This document shows positions 38,212 through 46,814 of a stretch of DNA of 64,000 nucleotides, in pieces; position 1 is the first letter of the stretch, and each line of letters opens with the position of its first letter. Below the pieces are notes generated by a model. It was not told the DNA's origin. It saw nothing but the letters and a program-made list of their open reading frames with translations, and did not search any database. The position numbers and the translations under genes are program-made. Source of the DNA: Candidatus Rhodoferax randersensis (GTDB lineage: Bacteria > Pseudomonadota > Gammaproteobacteria > Burkholderiales > Burkholderiaceae_C); NCBI GenBank assembly GCA_016718155.1, contig JADKEH010000014.1:151533-215532 (forward strand), written 5' to 3'.

Positions 38212-38444
38212 CTCCTTGTTGCGCCCCACGCCTGTTTGCTCGGACGAGCTGCCACGGCGTGTGGTGTGGGCGGATTCTAGAAACGGGGTAACTGATCGCG
38301 TTATCCCAAATTGGCAAACCTAGGGAAAACGTTGATACACGGACTTGCGCTAGTCGCGTGTCACTTGCCCAAGCCGCCTTGCAATCGGCGTGCGGTTCTG
38401 CTTTACTGCGCTATTGCCCAGACCCCGCATTGTTTGAGACAGAC
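38212..38444. promoter_or_regulatory. Divergent promoter region between aauB and the AraC-family gene
   Basis: This 233-bp region separates two divergent starts and should contain both promoters and the regulator's sites. I see no strong sigma-70 pair and no perfect long palindrome. An A/T-rich patch around 38300-38345 (CCCAAATTGGCAAACC, then GGGAAAACGTTGATAC) is the likeliest regulatory core. Confidence 0.45.
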
Positions 38445-39461
38445 ATGAACCCCACCGCCCTTGCATCATTCGAACCGGTTGGCGACAGCCCGCTGTATTC
38501 GATGGTGCGCCGAGAGACCCACGACGCCGACGAGCAGGCCGCGTGCCTGCGCGATTGGGATCAGGTCTACGAACAGCTCTCGCCGGGGCAGTTTGAAGGC
38601 CGCTTCATGGAGATCTGCTTTCGCGGCATCCAGTTGTTTCGCGAAGTCACCAACCAGTCGGTGCATGAAGAGGGTCTGATGCGCGCGGGCGACCGGGTGC
38701 TGGGTGTGCCGGTAGCCATGCAGGGGCAGGGCTACTTCTGTGGCCGGCCGATCACGGCCGATGCGATCATGACCATGCGTGGTGGCGAGGCGCTGGCCTT
38801 CACCGCGCCTGAACATTTCGACGTGATCGCGGTGTCGATTCCAGCCGAGGAACTGGCGCGTTATGCACGGGACATCGAGCAGCGCGACATCGAGCACGAG
38901 TTGCGCAATCGCCCGGTGATCCACGCCAGCACCGAGCACGTCAACGAGTTTCGCGGCTTCTTGCTGACCGCACTGGAGTCGGTATCGCGCACCCCGGCGA
39001 TGCTGAAGTTCGCAGCGATGCAAAAGGGGCTGGAGCAAGCCTTGCTATCGAGCGTGCTCAAGGCAGTGGGTGGCAGCGACCCGGCGTCGCGCTGCACCAG
39101 CACACCCACCAACCGGCACACGCTGGTGGCGCGCGCGCAGGACTACATGCGCGAGCACGTGGAAGAACCGCTGACGGTGGAAGACCTGTGCCGTGCCCTG
39201 CAGGTGAGCCGGCGCACGCTGCAGTACAGCTTTCAGGAAATCCTGCAACTCAACCCGGTGAGTTACCTGCGGGCGATGCGGCTCAACGGTGTGCGTCGCG
39301 CCCTCAAGTCCAGCGCGGCGCAGCGCCAATCGGTGCAGGACGTCGCCGCGCGCTGGGGCTTCTGGCACCTGAGCCATTTCGCCAACGACTACCGCCGCAT
39401 GTTCGGCGAATTGCCGTCGGAGACCCTGCGCCAGTCGGCACATCCGGCGCGGCTGGTGTAG
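38445..39461 (+). CDS. AraC-family transcriptional regulator, EutR-like
   Basis: 338 residues from an ATG at 38445; the frame is open further up to 38358 but that part looks like leader. The C-terminal 100 residues are a double helix-turn-helix: YMREHVEEPLTVEDLCRALQVSRRTLQYSFQEIL, then SVQDVAARWGFWHLSHFANDYRRMFGELPSETL. The N-terminal part (FEGRFMEICFRGIQLFREVTN and GGEALAFTAPEHFDVIAVSIP) resembles EutR and relatives that respond to small amines. Divergent placement next to the amine dehydrogenase genes makes it the obvious activator of that transcript, with the amine as likely inducer. Confidence 0.85.
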   Translation: MNPTALASFEPVGDSPLYSMVRRETHDADEQAACLRDWDQVYEQLSPGQFEGRFMEICFRGIQLFREVTNQSVHEEGLMRAGDRVLGVPVAMQGQGYFCGRPITADAIMTMRGGEALAFTAPEHFDVIAVSIPAEELARYARDIEQRDIEHELRNRPVIHASTEHVNEFRGFLLTALESVSRTPAMLKFAAMQKGLEQALLSSVLKAVGGSDPASRCTSTPTNRHTLVARAQDYMREHVEEPLTVEDLCRALQVSRRTLQYSFQEILQLNPVSYLRAMRLNGVRRALKSSAAQRQSVQDVAARWGFWHLSHFANDYRRMFGELPSETLRQSAHPARLV

Positions 39462-39476
39462 CTGAGTCGCTCCGTT

Positions 39477-40145
39477 CTAGGCTTGAAGCGCCGCTGGAAT
39501 CGGTACACCCAAAGCGTGCAACGCTTGCCGGTACGACTCGCTCGGTTGCAGCACATCGAAGGTCAGCGCGCGCATACCAACCTGCAGCGCGCCCTCGACA
39601 TTGCGCGACTGGTCGTCAACAAAGACGCAAGCGGCGGCGGGCAAGTTCAGTTGCGCCAGGCACAGCGCATAGGCGCGGGGGTCAGGCTTGAGGATGCCGG
39701 TGTAGGTGGCGTCCACAATGCAGTCGAACTGGCGCAGCACCGGCACCCGCTGGCGCAGCTCGCGGCCGTAGAAGAGGTCGAGCTCGTTGGACAGAATCGC
39801 CAGCTTGCAGCCAGCGGCCTTGGCTGCAAGCGCGGCGGCGATGGCCTGGGGGCGGATCATCGCGGCGGGATCGGCGCCGCGCGCACGCGTCACAAAGGTC
39901 TCCATGCGGTCCCAGCTTTCACCCACCAGCAGCCCGACCTCACGGGTGCGCGCCAGCCAGTAGTCGCGCTCGGTGATGTCACCGGCCTGCATCGATTGCC
40001 AAAGGGGGTCACTGGCCGCGTCAAACGGTCCACGCCAGGCCAGACTTCCCGCTGGCAGGCCCAGCGCGGCCTCGGTCGCGGCGTGGGTTTCAAACAGGGT
40101 GCGCGTGACCACACCACCAAAATCGAGCACCAGCGCTTGCATCAT
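39477..40145 (-). CDS. HAD-family hydrolase, IA subclass
   Basis: 222 residues. HAD motif I is VLDFGGVVT near the start, with the nucleophile Asp but Gly-Gly in place of the usual second Asp position (DFGGV, common in epoxide-hydrolase-N-terminal-like HADs). Motif II is LAILSNEL, and motifs III and IV are KPDPRAY and CVFVDDQSRNV. The substrate is unknown; likely a small phosphorylated or halogenated compound. The ATG at 40145 overlaps the stop of the Tm-1-like gene, so the two are co-translated. It ends 15 bp from the convergent AraC gene. Confidence 0.8.
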   Translation of the reverse strand: MMQALVLDFGGVVTRTLFETHAATEAALGLPAGSLAWRGPFDAASDPLWQSMQAGDITERDYWLARTREVGLLVGESWDRMETFVTRARGADPAAMIRPQAIAAALAAKAAGCKLAILSNELDLFYGRELRQRVPVLRQFDCIVDATYTGILKPDPRAYALCLAQLNLPAAACVFVDDQSRNVEGALQVGMRALTFDVLQPSESYRQALHALGVPIPAALQA

Positions 40146-41404
40146 GCCGTGGGCACCTTTGCGCCCGCCACCACGATGCCCGCCCCCACCCAACGGTCGA
40201 ACACCGCCAGCGCCGCGTCGCTGAAAGCCGGGTCGTTGATGTGGGCGTCAAGCTCCAGCAATTCGGTGGGTGCTTGCACCTGCGCGCGAGCCACCTCCAT
40301 GAAGGCGAGCAAGCCGACCGGGTCATGCAGCGGCTGCCCGGCGCGGTCCCACTCTTCAACGCCCTGGCTCGGCAGCAGCAGGCAGCTCGCCCCCTTTGCG
40401 CTACGCATCCGCGTGGCGATCTCCTGCGCCACTTGCTGGCGAAAGGCGACGTCGGCCATGGACGAGGCGATCAAGCGGTTGTGGGCATGACTCGGGCGTG
40501 CGGCAAAGCGCGCCGGTGGCGCCGACCAGGCCGGGTAGTCCACCATGTCGGTGGCACCAGGCGCCACAATCTGCGGCACGCCAGCGCGAGCTGCGCCGGT
40601 GAGGCGCGAGGCGCCCGCCGTGACACAGGAGCCGCCGAGCTGGTTCGCCAGCTCCTGCAGGCTGAAGTCAAACACTGCGGCAAAACGCCCTTGCTCGGCC
40701 AGCTCCTCAAACGCGCGCCCACCCATGCCGGTGGTGTGGAACACCGCCACCTCGTAGCCGCGTGCCTCCAGCGCCGGTTTGAGTCGTTTCATGTACGACA
40801 ACACGCTACAGCCCAGTGAGGTGATGCCCACCAATGGCCGTTCGAACTTCGGTGGCCGGGCCAATCGGCAGGCGCCCAGAATGGCCCCGGCCGCCTGCGC
40901 AAGTGAGGACCGGCACAGACTGTTCAGGCCATACAGGCCACCCGACCACAGCACCATCATGAGATCGGCAGGAATCCGTGGCGCTGGCACCAGGTGCGAA
41001 TAGGCAATGGTCGACACCACCAGCTTGGGCACGCCCAAGGGCAGCGCCGCGGCGGCGTCCAGCGCCAGGTCGGTGCCCATGGTGCCGCCCAGCGCCAACA
41101 GGCCATCGATGCGGCCCTGGCGGTACAGGTCCGCCACCAGCACCGCCGCGCCCTGGGCCATGCGCTGCATGGCCTGGTTCTCGTCCTCCAGCGCGGCCAG
41201 TTGCGCCAAGCTGGCGTCGGCGGCAGCGGCCACTTCGGTATTGGTGATGTCGGGCACAAACGGCGGCTGGCCCAGCACACCCACGTCCATCACCAGCGCC
41301 AGGCCACCGCCTTCCTCGATGCAGCGGCGCATGAACAGCAGCTCGTCGGCCTTGGTGTCGGCAGTACCAATCAGCAGGATGCGCGGTGTTGCGAGCGACG
41401 CCAT
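40142..41404 (-). CDS. Tm-1-like ATP-binding domain protein (UPF0261)
   Basis: 420 residues, homologous to the N-terminal ATP-binding region of the tomato virus-resistance protein Tm-1 and bacterial UPF0261 proteins. Typical blocks: ILLIGTADTKADELLFMR at the start, ALGGTMGTDLALDAA, and FHTTGMGGRAFEELAEQG in the second half, with GATDMVDYPAW near residue 290. The biochemical role in bacteria is unknown. Here it lies between a class III aminotransferase (4 bp upstream) and a HAD hydrolase (4-bp overlap), suggesting a role in the same amine or amino-acid pathway. Confidence 0.82.
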   Translation of the reverse strand: MASLATPRILLIGTADTKADELLFMRRCIEEGGGLALVMDVGVLGQPPFVPDITNTEVAAAADASLAQLAALEDENQAMQRMAQGAAVLVADLYRQGRIDGLLALGGTMGTDLALDAAAALPLGVPKLVVSTIAYSHLVPAPRIPADLMMVLWSGGLYGLNSLCRSSLAQAAGAILGACRLARPPKFERPLVGITSLGCSVLSYMKRLKPALEARGYEVAVFHTTGMGGRAFEELAEQGRFAAVFDFSLQELANQLGGSCVTAGASRLTGAARAGVPQIVAPGATDMVDYPAWSAPPARFAARPSHAHNRLIASSMADVAFRQQVAQEIATRMRSAKGASCLLLPSQGVEEWDRAGQPLHDPVGLLAFMEVARAQVQAPTELLELDAHINDPAFSDAALAVFDRWVGAGIVVAGAKVPTA

Positions 41405-41408
41405 CACA

Positions 41409-42776
41409 CTACAGCGAGGCCTCGACCTCGGCCAAAGCCCCATCGAGCGCATCAACCAGTACATCCACCTCTTCGCGGGTGATGATCAGCGGCGGCGACA
41501 GAATGATGTTGGGGCCAGACACCCGCACCATGGCACCACGCTGGTAGGTGGCACGCGCCACGCGCGCCAGTAGCGCGCTGCCGCGCGCCAGCGGCGTTTT
41601 GCCGACTTTGGATTCGACCATCTCGATGCAGGCCATCAAGCCAACGCCGCGCACGTTGCCCACATGGGGGTAGCGGCTGACGAACGACGCCAGGCGCGCC
41701 TGCATATGGCTGCCCACCCGCGCGGCGTTGCCGGGCAGATCAAGCTCCTGCACCAGCCTGAGGCTTTCCAGCGCCGCTGCGGCGGCCACCGGGTGCGCGC
41801 TGTAGGTGTAGCCATGGGTGATGGCCCCGATGCCAGCCGGCGCCTTCAGAAAGGTGTCCACGATGCCCTGGCCGATAGCAGTGGCGCCAAGCGGAATGTA
41901 GCCGCTGGAGAGGCCCTTGGCCAGGCACCAGATGTCGGCATTCACGCCCCACATGCGGGTGCCAAACAGGTGCCCGGTGCGGCCAAAGCCGGTCACCACT
42001 TCGTCGGCAATCAGCAGCACGCCATGGCGGTCGCACACCTCGCGCACGGCCGGCCAGTAGTTCTCGGGCGGCACAATCACGCCGCCGGCTCCTTGCACCG
42101 GTTCGGCAATAAAAGCCGCCACCGTGTCGGGGCCCTGGAACATGATTTCGCGATCCAGCAGCTCGGCGCAGATGCGGCCCAGTTCCAGCGGGTCGTCGGT
42201 GTAGGGGTTGCGGTACAGCCAGGGCGTATCGACGTGAAAACAACCCGGTAGCAGCGGCTCATACGCACGCCGGAAGTTGGTGTTGCCATTGACCGACATA
42301 CCGCCAAAGTGCACGCCGTGGTAGCCCTGGCGCAGGCTGATGAACTTGCTGCGGTCGGCCTGGCCGCGCACCTTCCAGTACTGGCGCGCCAATTTGAGCG
42401 CCGCCTCCACCGCGTCCGAGCCGCCGCTGCCAAACATCACCGCGCCAACGCCCTCGGGCGCCATCAGTTGGGTGAGTTCCTGCGACAACTCGATGGCCCG
42501 TGGATGGGTGGTGCCGCGAAAGGTGTTGTAGAACGGCAGCTCATCGAGTTGGGCCACGATGGCGTCGCGCAAGCGCTGGTTGCTGTGCCCCAGGTTGGCG
42601 CTCCACAAGCCGCCAACGCCGTCGATCATGCGGTGCCCGTCGATGTCCCAAACCCACACGCCCTCGCCGCGCGCGATGATGTCGGGCGGGGTATCCAGCA
42701 TGGCCTGGGGGTGGGCCATCGGATGCCACAAATGTTTGGCGTTGGCACGCTTGAGCTGTTCGATGCTGTAGGCCAT
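41409..42776 (-). CDS. Class III (omega) aminotransferase, PLP-dependent
   Basis: 455 residues from the ATG at 42776. Family blocks: MFGSGGSDAVEAALKLARQYW, GVLLIADEVVTGFGRTG with the PLP-ring Asp, and the Schiff-base Lys in CLAKGLSSGYIPLGA. The beginning HLWHPMAHP is shared with omega-amino acid:pyruvate and putrescine/beta-alanine aminotransferases. It should convert a terminal amine to an aldehyde, and the divergent aldehyde dehydrogenase would then oxidise that product. The upstream region holds a palindrome across its predicted promoter. Confidence 0.87.
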   Translation of the reverse strand: MAYSIEQLKRANAKHLWHPMAHPQAMLDTPPDIIARGEGVWVWDIDGHRMIDGVGGLWSANLGHSNQRLRDAIVAQLDELPFYNTFRGTTHPRAIELSQELTQLMAPEGVGAVMFGSGGSDAVEAALKLARQYWKVRGQADRSKFISLRQGYHGVHFGGMSVNGNTNFRRAYEPLLPGCFHVDTPWLYRNPYTDDPLELGRICAELLDREIMFQGPDTVAAFIAEPVQGAGGVIVPPENYWPAVREVCDRHGVLLIADEVVTGFGRTGHLFGTRMWGVNADIWCLAKGLSSGYIPLGATAIGQGIVDTFLKAPAGIGAITHGYTYSAHPVAAAAALESLRLVQELDLPGNAARVGSHMQARLASFVSRYPHVGNVRGVGLMACIEMVESKVGKTPLARGSALLARVARATYQRGAMVRVSGPNIILSPPLIITREEVDVLVDALDGALAEVEASL

Positions 42777-42840
42777 GGGTCCCGTTCTTGAGGTGTGTCT
42801 GCCACCGCGCCAAAGCCGCGCCATGCAGTCCGAGGACGCC

Positions 42841-42868
42841 AGAATACATTGGTTGCAGTTGCAACCAA
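42841..42868 (-). promoter_or_regulatory. Predicted sigma-70 promoter of the aminotransferase gene
   Basis: On the minus strand a TTGGTT -35 (42863-42868) and a TATTCT -10 (42841-42846) are separated by 16 bp. The 22-bp palindrome 42848-42869 covers the -35 and the whole spacer, so a protein bound there would block transcription. Confidence 0.5.
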
Positions 42869-42869
42869 T
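42848..42869. promoter_or_regulatory. Palindromic operator 1
   Basis: Perfect inverted repeat with 10-base arms ATTGGTTGCA and TGCAACCAAT around a central GT. The core GTTGCA-N2-TGCAAC is repeated at 43009-43022. Size and shape fit a MarR-family dimer; the MarR gene at 46012 ends the divergent operon. Confidence 0.7.
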
Positions 42870-42942
42870 ATCCCAAATCGGCAATTTCAACCGAATATTT
42901 TTCGATAGGGAAAACCCTCTCGATCACAACGTCTCCTTGGTC

Positions 42943-42970
42943 TTGACAGGCTTCATCGCGGCACTATCAT
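42943..42970 (+). promoter_or_regulatory. Predicted sigma-70 promoter of the aldehyde dehydrogenase operon
   Basis: A consensus TTGACA -35 (42943-42948) and a TATCAT -10 (42965-42970) are separated by 16 bp. Transcription would start near 42977, and operator 2 would lie about 35 bp into the transcript, a roadblock or repression position. Confidence 0.6.
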
Positions 42971-43008
42971 CGGCCCCTTGTAACTTCGCCACCGCACCGC
43001 CGCTTATC

Positions 43009-43022
43009 GTTGCATCTGCAAC
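43009..43022. promoter_or_regulatory. Palindromic operator 2
   Basis: GTTGCA-TC-TGCAAC, a perfect 6-2-6 palindrome with the same arms as the core of operator 1. The centres are 157 bp apart, close to 15 helical turns, so both sites face the same side of the DNA. Confidence 0.65.
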
Positions 43023-43066
43023 TTGATGCGCCAGGTAACGCGGCGCCAAGCGCTTGTGCAAGCATC

Positions 43067-44524
43067 ATGATTGAGACCAACGTGAGCGACTACCCGACCC
43101 TGGCCCTGTACATCGACGGCAAATGGCTGACCAGCGCCAGCGGCGGCAGTCGAGCGGTCGTCAACCCCACCGACGAGTCGGTGCTGGCGCTGTTGCCCTT
43201 GGCGGGCGCTGCGGAACTGGAGCAGGCGGTAGCGGCCGCGCAGCGTGGTTTCGCGCTCTGGAAATCGACCACCGCCAGCGAGCGCCACGAAACCCTCACG
43301 CGGGCCACGCGCCTGCTGCGCGAGCGCGCCGAGCGCATCGCCCAGATCATGACGCTGGAGCAAGGCAAACCGCTGTCCGAGAGTCGCCGCGAGGTCTTGC
43401 TCAGCGCCGACATCATTGACTTCCTGGCCGAGGAGGGCAAACGCAACTATGGCCGCGTGGTGCCCGCGCGCAGCCGCGCGGTGTTGGCGCAGGTGGTGTC
43501 GCAAGTTCCGGTCGGGCCCGCGGCCCTGTTCACGCCGTGGAATTTTCCGATGAACCTGCCCGCGCGCAAAATCGGCGCGGCGCTGGCCGCCGGGTGCAGC
43601 GCCGTCTTCAAACCGGCCGAAGAAACGCCTGGCACCGCCATCGAGCTGGTGCGCGCCTTTCACGATGCCGGGCTGCCGGCGGGCGTGCTCAACCTGGTGT
43701 GCGGCGAGCCGGCCCAGGTCAGCTCGACGCTGATTGCGCACGAAGGCATCCGCAAGGTGTCCTTCACCGGGTCTATTCCCGTGGGCAAGCACTTGGGCGA
43801 GCTGTGCGCCAGGGGCGTCAAGCGCTACACCGCCGAGCTCGGTGGCCACGCGCCGGTGCTGGTGTTGCCCGATGCCGACGCGGTGCAAACGGCGCGGCTG
43901 TCGGTCAGTGCCAAGTTCCGCAACGCCGGCCAGGTGTGTGCCTCGCCGACACGCTTTCTGGTGCATGCCTCCTTGTTCGAGACCTTTCTTGCCACATTCT
44001 GCGAGGGCACGCAGCGCTTGCGCGTGGGCAACCCGCTGCAGCCGGACGTCGACATGGGCCCGCTGGCGCACGCCCGGCGTATGGACGACATGCAGGCCCT
44101 GGTGGACGACGCACTGGCCTGCGGCGCCACCCTGGTGTGCGGCGGCATGCGTCTGCCAGGCCCGGGCTACTTCTTTGCGCCCACGCTGTTGGCCCAGGTG
44201 CCGGCTGCGGCCCGCATCATGCGTCAAGAGCCATTCGGCCCGATTGCCGTGATCAATGCCTGGACTGAGCTCGACGAGGTGCTGGCACAAGCCAACGGTT
44301 TGCCCTATGGCCTGGCGGCCTATCTGTTCACGCGTGACCTCACGCTGGCCCACACGGTTGCACAGCGCATCGAGGCAGGCCTGGTCGGCGTCAACCACTT
44401 CGGCGTGTCCCAACCCGAAACGCCGTTTGGTGGCGTCAAGGAAAGTGGCTATGGCTCGGAAAGTGGCGCTGAAGGACTGGCTGCTTTCCAGGACACCAAA
44501 CTGACCAGCTTCGGCAGCGCCTGA
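43067..44524 (+). CDS. NAD(P)-dependent aldehyde dehydrogenase, succinate-semialdehyde type
   Basis: 485 residues. Catalytic Cys in FRNAGQVCASPTRF, Glu in AELGGHAPVLV, Asn in TPWNFPMNLPARKIG, and cofactor loop FTGSIPVGKHLG. Similarity is to succinate-semialdehyde and related short-chain semialdehyde dehydrogenases. With the aminotransferase it makes a two-step route from an amine or omega-amino acid to a carboxylic acid. The ATG at 43067 is the first good start; a GTG at 43082 is possible and gives the family-typical length too. First gene of an operon with the permease and the MarR regulator. Confidence 0.87.
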   Translation: MIETNVSDYPTLALYIDGKWLTSASGGSRAVVNPTDESVLALLPLAGAAELEQAVAAAQRGFALWKSTTASERHETLTRATRLLRERAERIAQIMTLEQGKPLSESRREVLLSADIIDFLAEEGKRNYGRVVPARSRAVLAQVVSQVPVGPAALFTPWNFPMNLPARKIGAALAAGCSAVFKPAEETPGTAIELVRAFHDAGLPAGVLNLVCGEPAQVSSTLIAHEGIRKVSFTGSIPVGKHLGELCARGVKRYTAELGGHAPVLVLPDADAVQTARLSVSAKFRNAGQVCASPTRFLVHASLFETFLATFCEGTQRLRVGNPLQPDVDMGPLAHARRMDDMQALVDDALACGATLVCGGMRLPGPGYFFAPTLLAQVPAAARIMRQEPFGPIAVINAWTELDEVLAQANGLPYGLAAYLFTRDLTLAHTVAQRIEAGLVGVNHFGVSQPETPFGGVKESGYGSESGAEGLAAFQDTKLTSFGSA

Positions 44525-44590
44525 GAACCGCGACGCGCACCGGCAACCAGCCTTATTACTTACCACCCGCTTCCATCAAAGGAGTCACGC

Positions 44591-46015
44591 ATGTCTACTG
44601 ATTCGCAAACCGGTGCCGCACCGGGCACCGACGGGCGCTCCGGCGCACTGGGTCTGAGCGCCATGGTGGCCACTGCCGTCGGTGTGGTGGTGGTGCAAAG
44701 CACCATGATCACCATGCTTAACGGCGCGGGCATCGGTGGCATCAATTTTCTGTTGGCGATCGGCTTCTCGGCCTTGCTGGCCCTGAGCTACGTGTTGTCG
44801 TTCGCCGAGCTGTCGCTGATGCTGCCACGCTCGGGGTCGGTCAGTGCCTACACCGAAGCCGCACTCGGGCCGGGACTGGCCATCGTGGCCACCTTGTCGG
44901 GCTATGTGGCGGTGGCGCTGCTGGGTATTCCGGCCGAGCTGGTGCTGGTCGATACGATGCTGGAGCAGGTGGCGCCAAGTCTCACTGCGACATTGCGCTA
45001 TCCCAGCTTGCTGCTGCTGGCCTTGTTCTGCGCGCTCAACCTGCGCGGCGTGGACCTGTTTGCCCGCCTGCAAAGTGCGCTGGTGGCGATCATGTTCACA
45101 GGTCTGTTCGTGATTGGCATCATTGGGTTCACCAGCTCCGGCGCGGCGGCGGTGAGCACTGCGCTGACACTGGGCGCCCTGGATGTGCGGGTAGCGGTCT
45201 CGCTGGTCGCCCTGGCCATCTGGGGCCTGGTTGGGCTGGAATTTGTTTGCCCCATGATCGGCGACGCGCGCAACGCCCGACGTGACGTACCACGCTCCAT
45301 GTTGGTCGGCCTGGTGATGATCGTGGCCGTCTACGGCCTGTTCTGCCTGGCCGGGCTGGTGATGCTGCCGGCGGACAAACTTACCGGCGCCACCGCGCAC
45401 ATGGATCTGGCGCTGGCGGTGTTTGGCCCCCAAGCCCGGGTCGCCTTTGCCGTGCTGGCGCTACTGGGCAGCGCGACCCTGCTCAACACCGTGCTGGCGA
45501 GCGTATCGCGCATGATCCAGGGCATGGCCCAAAGCGGCCAATTGCCGGCCCTGCTGGCGCGCCAGAATCGCCAGGGCGCACCGGTCTGGGCGCTGTTAGT
45601 GTTCACGCTGGCGATTGGCGCGGTGCGCGCACCGCTTGGCATGGATGCCAGTGCCATCCTGACACTCACTGTCGCGGCCGCCGGCTGCTGGCTGGTGGCT
45701 TACATCATCGTGCACCTGGACCTGATGGTGTTGCGCTGGCGCCTGCCGCATCAGGCGCGCCCGTTTCGTTCGCCCTGGTTTCCGCTGCCGCAGGTGCTGG
45801 GTATCCTCGGCATGGGATACGTGTTCCTGAACATCTCCCCCACACCTGAAATGGCCGCCCCCATTTACAAGAACGTCGCCTTCATGCTCGGCGGCACCCT
45901 GCTCTACAGCCTGGTCTGGACGCTGTTGGTGATGCGCCGCAATCCCTTGCGGCCCGACCTGACGGGCGTGCTGCACGATGCCCCCACGCCAGCGCAACCG
46001 GGCGCCGCACGATGA
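44591..46015 (+). CDS. APC-superfamily amine/amino-acid permease
   Basis: 474 residues with twelve predicted membrane helices. The first helices are typical of APC transporters (ALGLSAMVATAVGVVVVQSTM, FLLAIGFSALLALSYVLSFAELSLMLPRSGSVSAYTEAALG). A cytoplasmic loop reads CPMIGDARNARRDVPRS. It resembles putrescine, ethanolamine and amino-acid importers; the substrate is probably the compound degraded by the adjacent aminotransferase and aldehyde dehydrogenase. A strong Shine-Dalgarno AAAGGAG precedes the ATG. It ends with an ATGA overlap on the MarR gene. Confidence 0.87.
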   Translation: MSTDSQTGAAPGTDGRSGALGLSAMVATAVGVVVVQSTMITMLNGAGIGGINFLLAIGFSALLALSYVLSFAELSLMLPRSGSVSAYTEAALGPGLAIVATLSGYVAVALLGIPAELVLVDTMLEQVAPSLTATLRYPSLLLLALFCALNLRGVDLFARLQSALVAIMFTGLFVIGIIGFTSSGAAAVSTALTLGALDVRVAVSLVALAIWGLVGLEFVCPMIGDARNARRDVPRSMLVGLVMIVAVYGLFCLAGLVMLPADKLTGATAHMDLALAVFGPQARVAFAVLALLGSATLLNTVLASVSRMIQGMAQSGQLPALLARQNRQGAPVWALLVFTLAIGAVRAPLGMDASAILTLTVAAAGCWLVAYIIVHLDLMVLRWRLPHQARPFRSPWFPLPQVLGILGMGYVFLNISPTPEMAAPIYKNVAFMLGGTLLYSLVWTLLVMRRNPLRPDLTGVLHDAPTPAQPGAAR

Positions 46016-46530
46016 CACCCACACGCACCAAAGCCAGCCCAAAACCGTCGCCAGGCGCCGCCGACAAGCTGGCCCTGCAGGAATTCATACCGTACAAGCT
46101 GGCGGTGGTGGCCAACCGCCTGAGCCAGTCGATTGGCTCGCTGTTTGAGCAGCAGCACGGCATTCAGATCCCCGAGTGGCGCATCCTGATGACGCTGCAC
46201 AGCTGCGGCCCGCTGGCACCCAACGAAGTGGTCGAACACACCAGCATGGACAAGGGCCGCGTCAGCCGGGCGCAACGCCGGCTGATCGAGCTCGGCCTGA
46301 TCTCCGCCGTCAACGATCCACGCGACGGTCGCAGGTTGGTACTGCTGCTGACCCGCACCGGCGTCAAGATGTGCGCCGCCATCATTCCGCAGGCACGTCA
46401 GACCGAGGCCTGGTTCCTGTCGGTGCTGACCCCGCCAGAACGCCGCGCGCTGGACAAGGTGCTCAGTCGACTGCTGGCACGCAGCCAGGAACTGCGATTG
46501 AGCGACCAAGCAGCCCCGGGGCCGGATTGA
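46012..46530 (+). CDS. MarR-family transcriptional regulator
   Basis: 172 residues with a winged helix-turn-helix: IPEWRILMTLHSCGPLAPNEVVEHTSMDKGRVSRAQRRLIELGLI, then the wing NDPRDGRRLVLLLT. Last gene of the aldehyde dehydrogenase-permease operon, overlapping the permease stop by 4 bp. The divergent promoter region of that operon holds two identical palindromic cores, so autogenous repression relieved by the transported amine or its aldehyde is the simplest model. Confidence 0.87.
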   Translation: MTPTRTKASPKPSPGAADKLALQEFIPYKLAVVANRLSQSIGSLFEQQHGIQIPEWRILMTLHSCGPLAPNEVVEHTSMDKGRVSRAQRRLIELGLISAVNDPRDGRRLVLLLTRTGVKMCAAIIPQARQTEAWFLSVLTPPERRALDKVLSRLLARSQELRLSDQAAPGPD

Positions 46531-46632
46531 ACACCCATCGTTCAGCCCGGGCGTCCGATTGACCTCATGCCGCTTGCGTTGCGCGGCCAGGCAGTCAGCG
46601 GCTGATACAATCCAAGCTCGTCGAATCGACAC

Positions 46633-46723
46633 GGAGAGATGGCAGAGTGGTCGAATGCGCCGGACTCGAAATCCGGTATACGGTAACCCCGTATCTAGGG
46701 TTCAAATCCCTATCTCTCCGCCA
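46633..46723 (+). tRNA. tRNA-Ser(CGA)
   Basis: Acceptor stem GGAGAGA pairs with TCTCTCC (46713-46719), followed by discriminator G and encoded CCA. The anticodon loop reads CTCGAAA, anticodon CGA, for UCG codons. A long variable arm (ACGGTAACCCCGT) and the T-loop GGTTCAAATCC are present, as expected of class II serine tRNAs. A possible -10 (TACAAT, 46606-46611) lies 22 bp upstream. Confidence 0.95.
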
Positions 46724-46814
46724 GTTTGCCGCTGGTACCCATCAGGTCCGGCTGGCGTGGTTGGCTTGCAGGTCCCACAACAAGAGTCCGAGCTGAATCG
46801 CAGGAGCGAGAACG

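Noticed and set aside
43004..44566. 520-codon minus-strand frame opposite the aldehyde dehydrogenase
   Set aside because: The plus-strand protein has complete aldehyde dehydrogenase motifs; the antisense peptide has none.
46633..46723. tRNA-Ser as an integration site for a genomic island
   Set aside because: I found no second copy of the tRNA 3' end and no integrase gene in the window.
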